Part shown: in pieces, positions 13,545 to 14,086 of the stretch | How the letters are laid out: each line of letters starts with the position of its first letter | Numbering within the stretch: position 1 is the stretch's first letter | NCBI GenBank assembly: GCA_949294425.1 | Contig: CASFHJ010000056.1 | Location: 1-14,086 of the forward strand | Source: an uncultured Campylobacter sp. | GTDB lineage: Bacteria > Campylobacterota > Campylobacteria > Campylobacterales > Campylobacteraceae | Direction: 5' to 3' | Length of the DNA stretch: 14,086 bases | Translations under genes and position numbers: made by a program | Notes under the pieces: generated by a model | What the model was told of the DNA's origin: nothing | Databases searched by the model: none | Seen by the model: only the letters and a program-made list of their open reading frames with translations

Positions 13545-13645
13545 AAATTTTAATAAAAGTTTTCTAAAAAAATAAATATCAAAATATAAAAATTTTATTT
13601 ATCATTTTATTTAGTTTTTATATATTAAAATGCTTAAATTTTTGA

Positions 13646-13651
13646 TATAAT
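13646..13651 (+). promoter_or_regulatory. Probable sigma-70 -10 box for the PepSY membrane protein
   Basis: A perfect TATAAT in the context TTTTTGATATAATG, 29 bases before the ATG at 13680, behind a T-rich run. The 135-base gap after thiE is almost pure A/T and otherwise empty. An inverted repeat (ATATCAAAA at 13577-13585 with TTTTGATAT at 13640-13648) touches the -10 box and could be an operator, though in such AT-rich DNA it may be chance. Confidence 0.6.
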
Positions 13652-13679
13652 GAAAAAAATTTCACAAAAAGGATAAAAA

Positions 13680-14086
13680 ATGATAAATAAAAACAAGCTT
13701 TTTAGACAAATTCATATATATCTATCCTTATTTTTCTTGCCTATGGCTTTACTTTTTTCCGTAACTGGCATAGCCTATATACTAGGTTTTGATCAAGATA
13801 GTGCTATAAAAGAGCAAAGCTACAATATAAAAGACGAGGTAGAAAAGGGAGAGGAAAAAGAATTTTTGCTAAATTTTTTAAAAGAAAAGGAAATAAAGCT
13901 TTTGCGTGATGAAATTTTAAAGACTAAAGATGGGCATTTTGCTATGGGAGGTGCTCACTATAGCGTATCTTTAGAGCAGAAAAAAGATGAGATGATAATA
14001 ACAAGTAACACAAGAAGTTTTTTAGGAGATATAATAATGCTACATAAAAACAAGGCTAAGTGGTATTTTTCAGTGCTTAGTCTAAG
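13680..14086 (+). CDS. PepSY-associated transmembrane protein, N-terminal 135 residues (3' end outside window)
   Basis: Partial inner-membrane protein. The start is the ATG at 13680, with AAAAAGGA about 6 bases upstream. Residues 8-35 form a transmembrane helix beginning FRQIHIYLSLFFLPMALLF and ending with SVTGIAY, matching the PepSY_TM family pattern RxxHxYxGL...TG, with H12 in the helix. A periplasmic segment follows (about 36-115, Lys/Glu-rich, with the PepSY-like portion near 55-110), then IIMLHKNKAKWYFSVL (118-133), the second conserved His block (H122) before the next helix. Family members of this shape, such as FoxB and other siderophore-reducing proteins, bind haem through such histidines and reduce iron delivered by a TonB receptor. 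Here the function is inferred from the motifs and the receptor about 1.9 kb away. The remaining helices lie beyond the window, so completeness cannot be judged. Confidence 0.78.
   Translation, partial: MINKNKLFRQIHIYLSLFFLPMALLFSVTGIAYILGFDQDSAIKEQSYNIKDEVEKGEEKEFLLNFLKEKEIKLLRDEILKTKDGHFAMGGAHYSVSLEQKKDEMIITSNTRSFLGDIIMLHKNKAKWYFSVLSL

Overview
The window comes from a low-GC member of the Campylobacterota, most likely Campylobacter itself. The evidence is the AT-rich coding style, extended TATAAT-type -10 boxes preceded by T-rich DNA, a PEB4/Cbf2-type surface antigen and PPIase directly upstream of a class II fructose-bisphosphate aldolase, and a valS / OmpA-domain protein / UvrD-Rep helicase block. 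From memory, both of those blocks have counterparts in C. jejuni, but at separate chromosomal sites. Species cannot be fixed from the sequence alone. There are no rRNA, tRNA, CRISPR or insertion sequences, and no gap above 300 bases lacks a gene.

Layout. (1) 1-2560, minus strand: the 5' two-thirds of valS, preceded 10 bases upstream by an inner-membrane-anchored OmpA-domain protein. Both are probably read from a promoter at about 2586-2591. (2) 2664-4673, plus strand: a UvrD/Rep superfamily 1A helicase, divergent from the OmpA-domain gene. (3) 4680-9569, minus strand: a tightly packed five-gene operon, in transcription order peb4, fba, a MotA/ExbB-like four-helix protein with a long coiled-coil tail, a single-pass OmpA-domain partner, and a small PLP enzyme of the ACC deaminase/D-cysteine desulfhydrase family. 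Spacings are -1, +8, -11 and -20 bases, so translation is probably coupled. (4) 9736-11814, minus strand: a TonB-dependent outer-membrane receptor of the FepA/CirA/Cfr type with its own terminator, and a Fur-box-like sequence overlapping its -10 box. (5) 12101-13544, plus strand: thiD and thiE. (6) 13680 to the window end, plus strand: the N-terminal part of a PepSY-type membrane protein, a family often tied to reduction of imported ferric siderophores.

How the genes may work together. PEB4 is a periplasmic chaperone for outer-membrane proteins. The TonB receptor is a plausible client, although it has a separate promoter. The receptor and the PepSY protein flank thiDE and may form the two ends of an iron-acquisition locus. 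The most intriguing unit is the MotA-like/OmpA-like pair at 5533-7684. It has the architecture of the MotAB/ZorAB family of membrane motors, but its OmpA-type subunit lacks the membrane aspartate on which proton-driven motors depend, and no Zorya effector genes lie beside it. I regard it as the best candidate here for an undercharacterised system.
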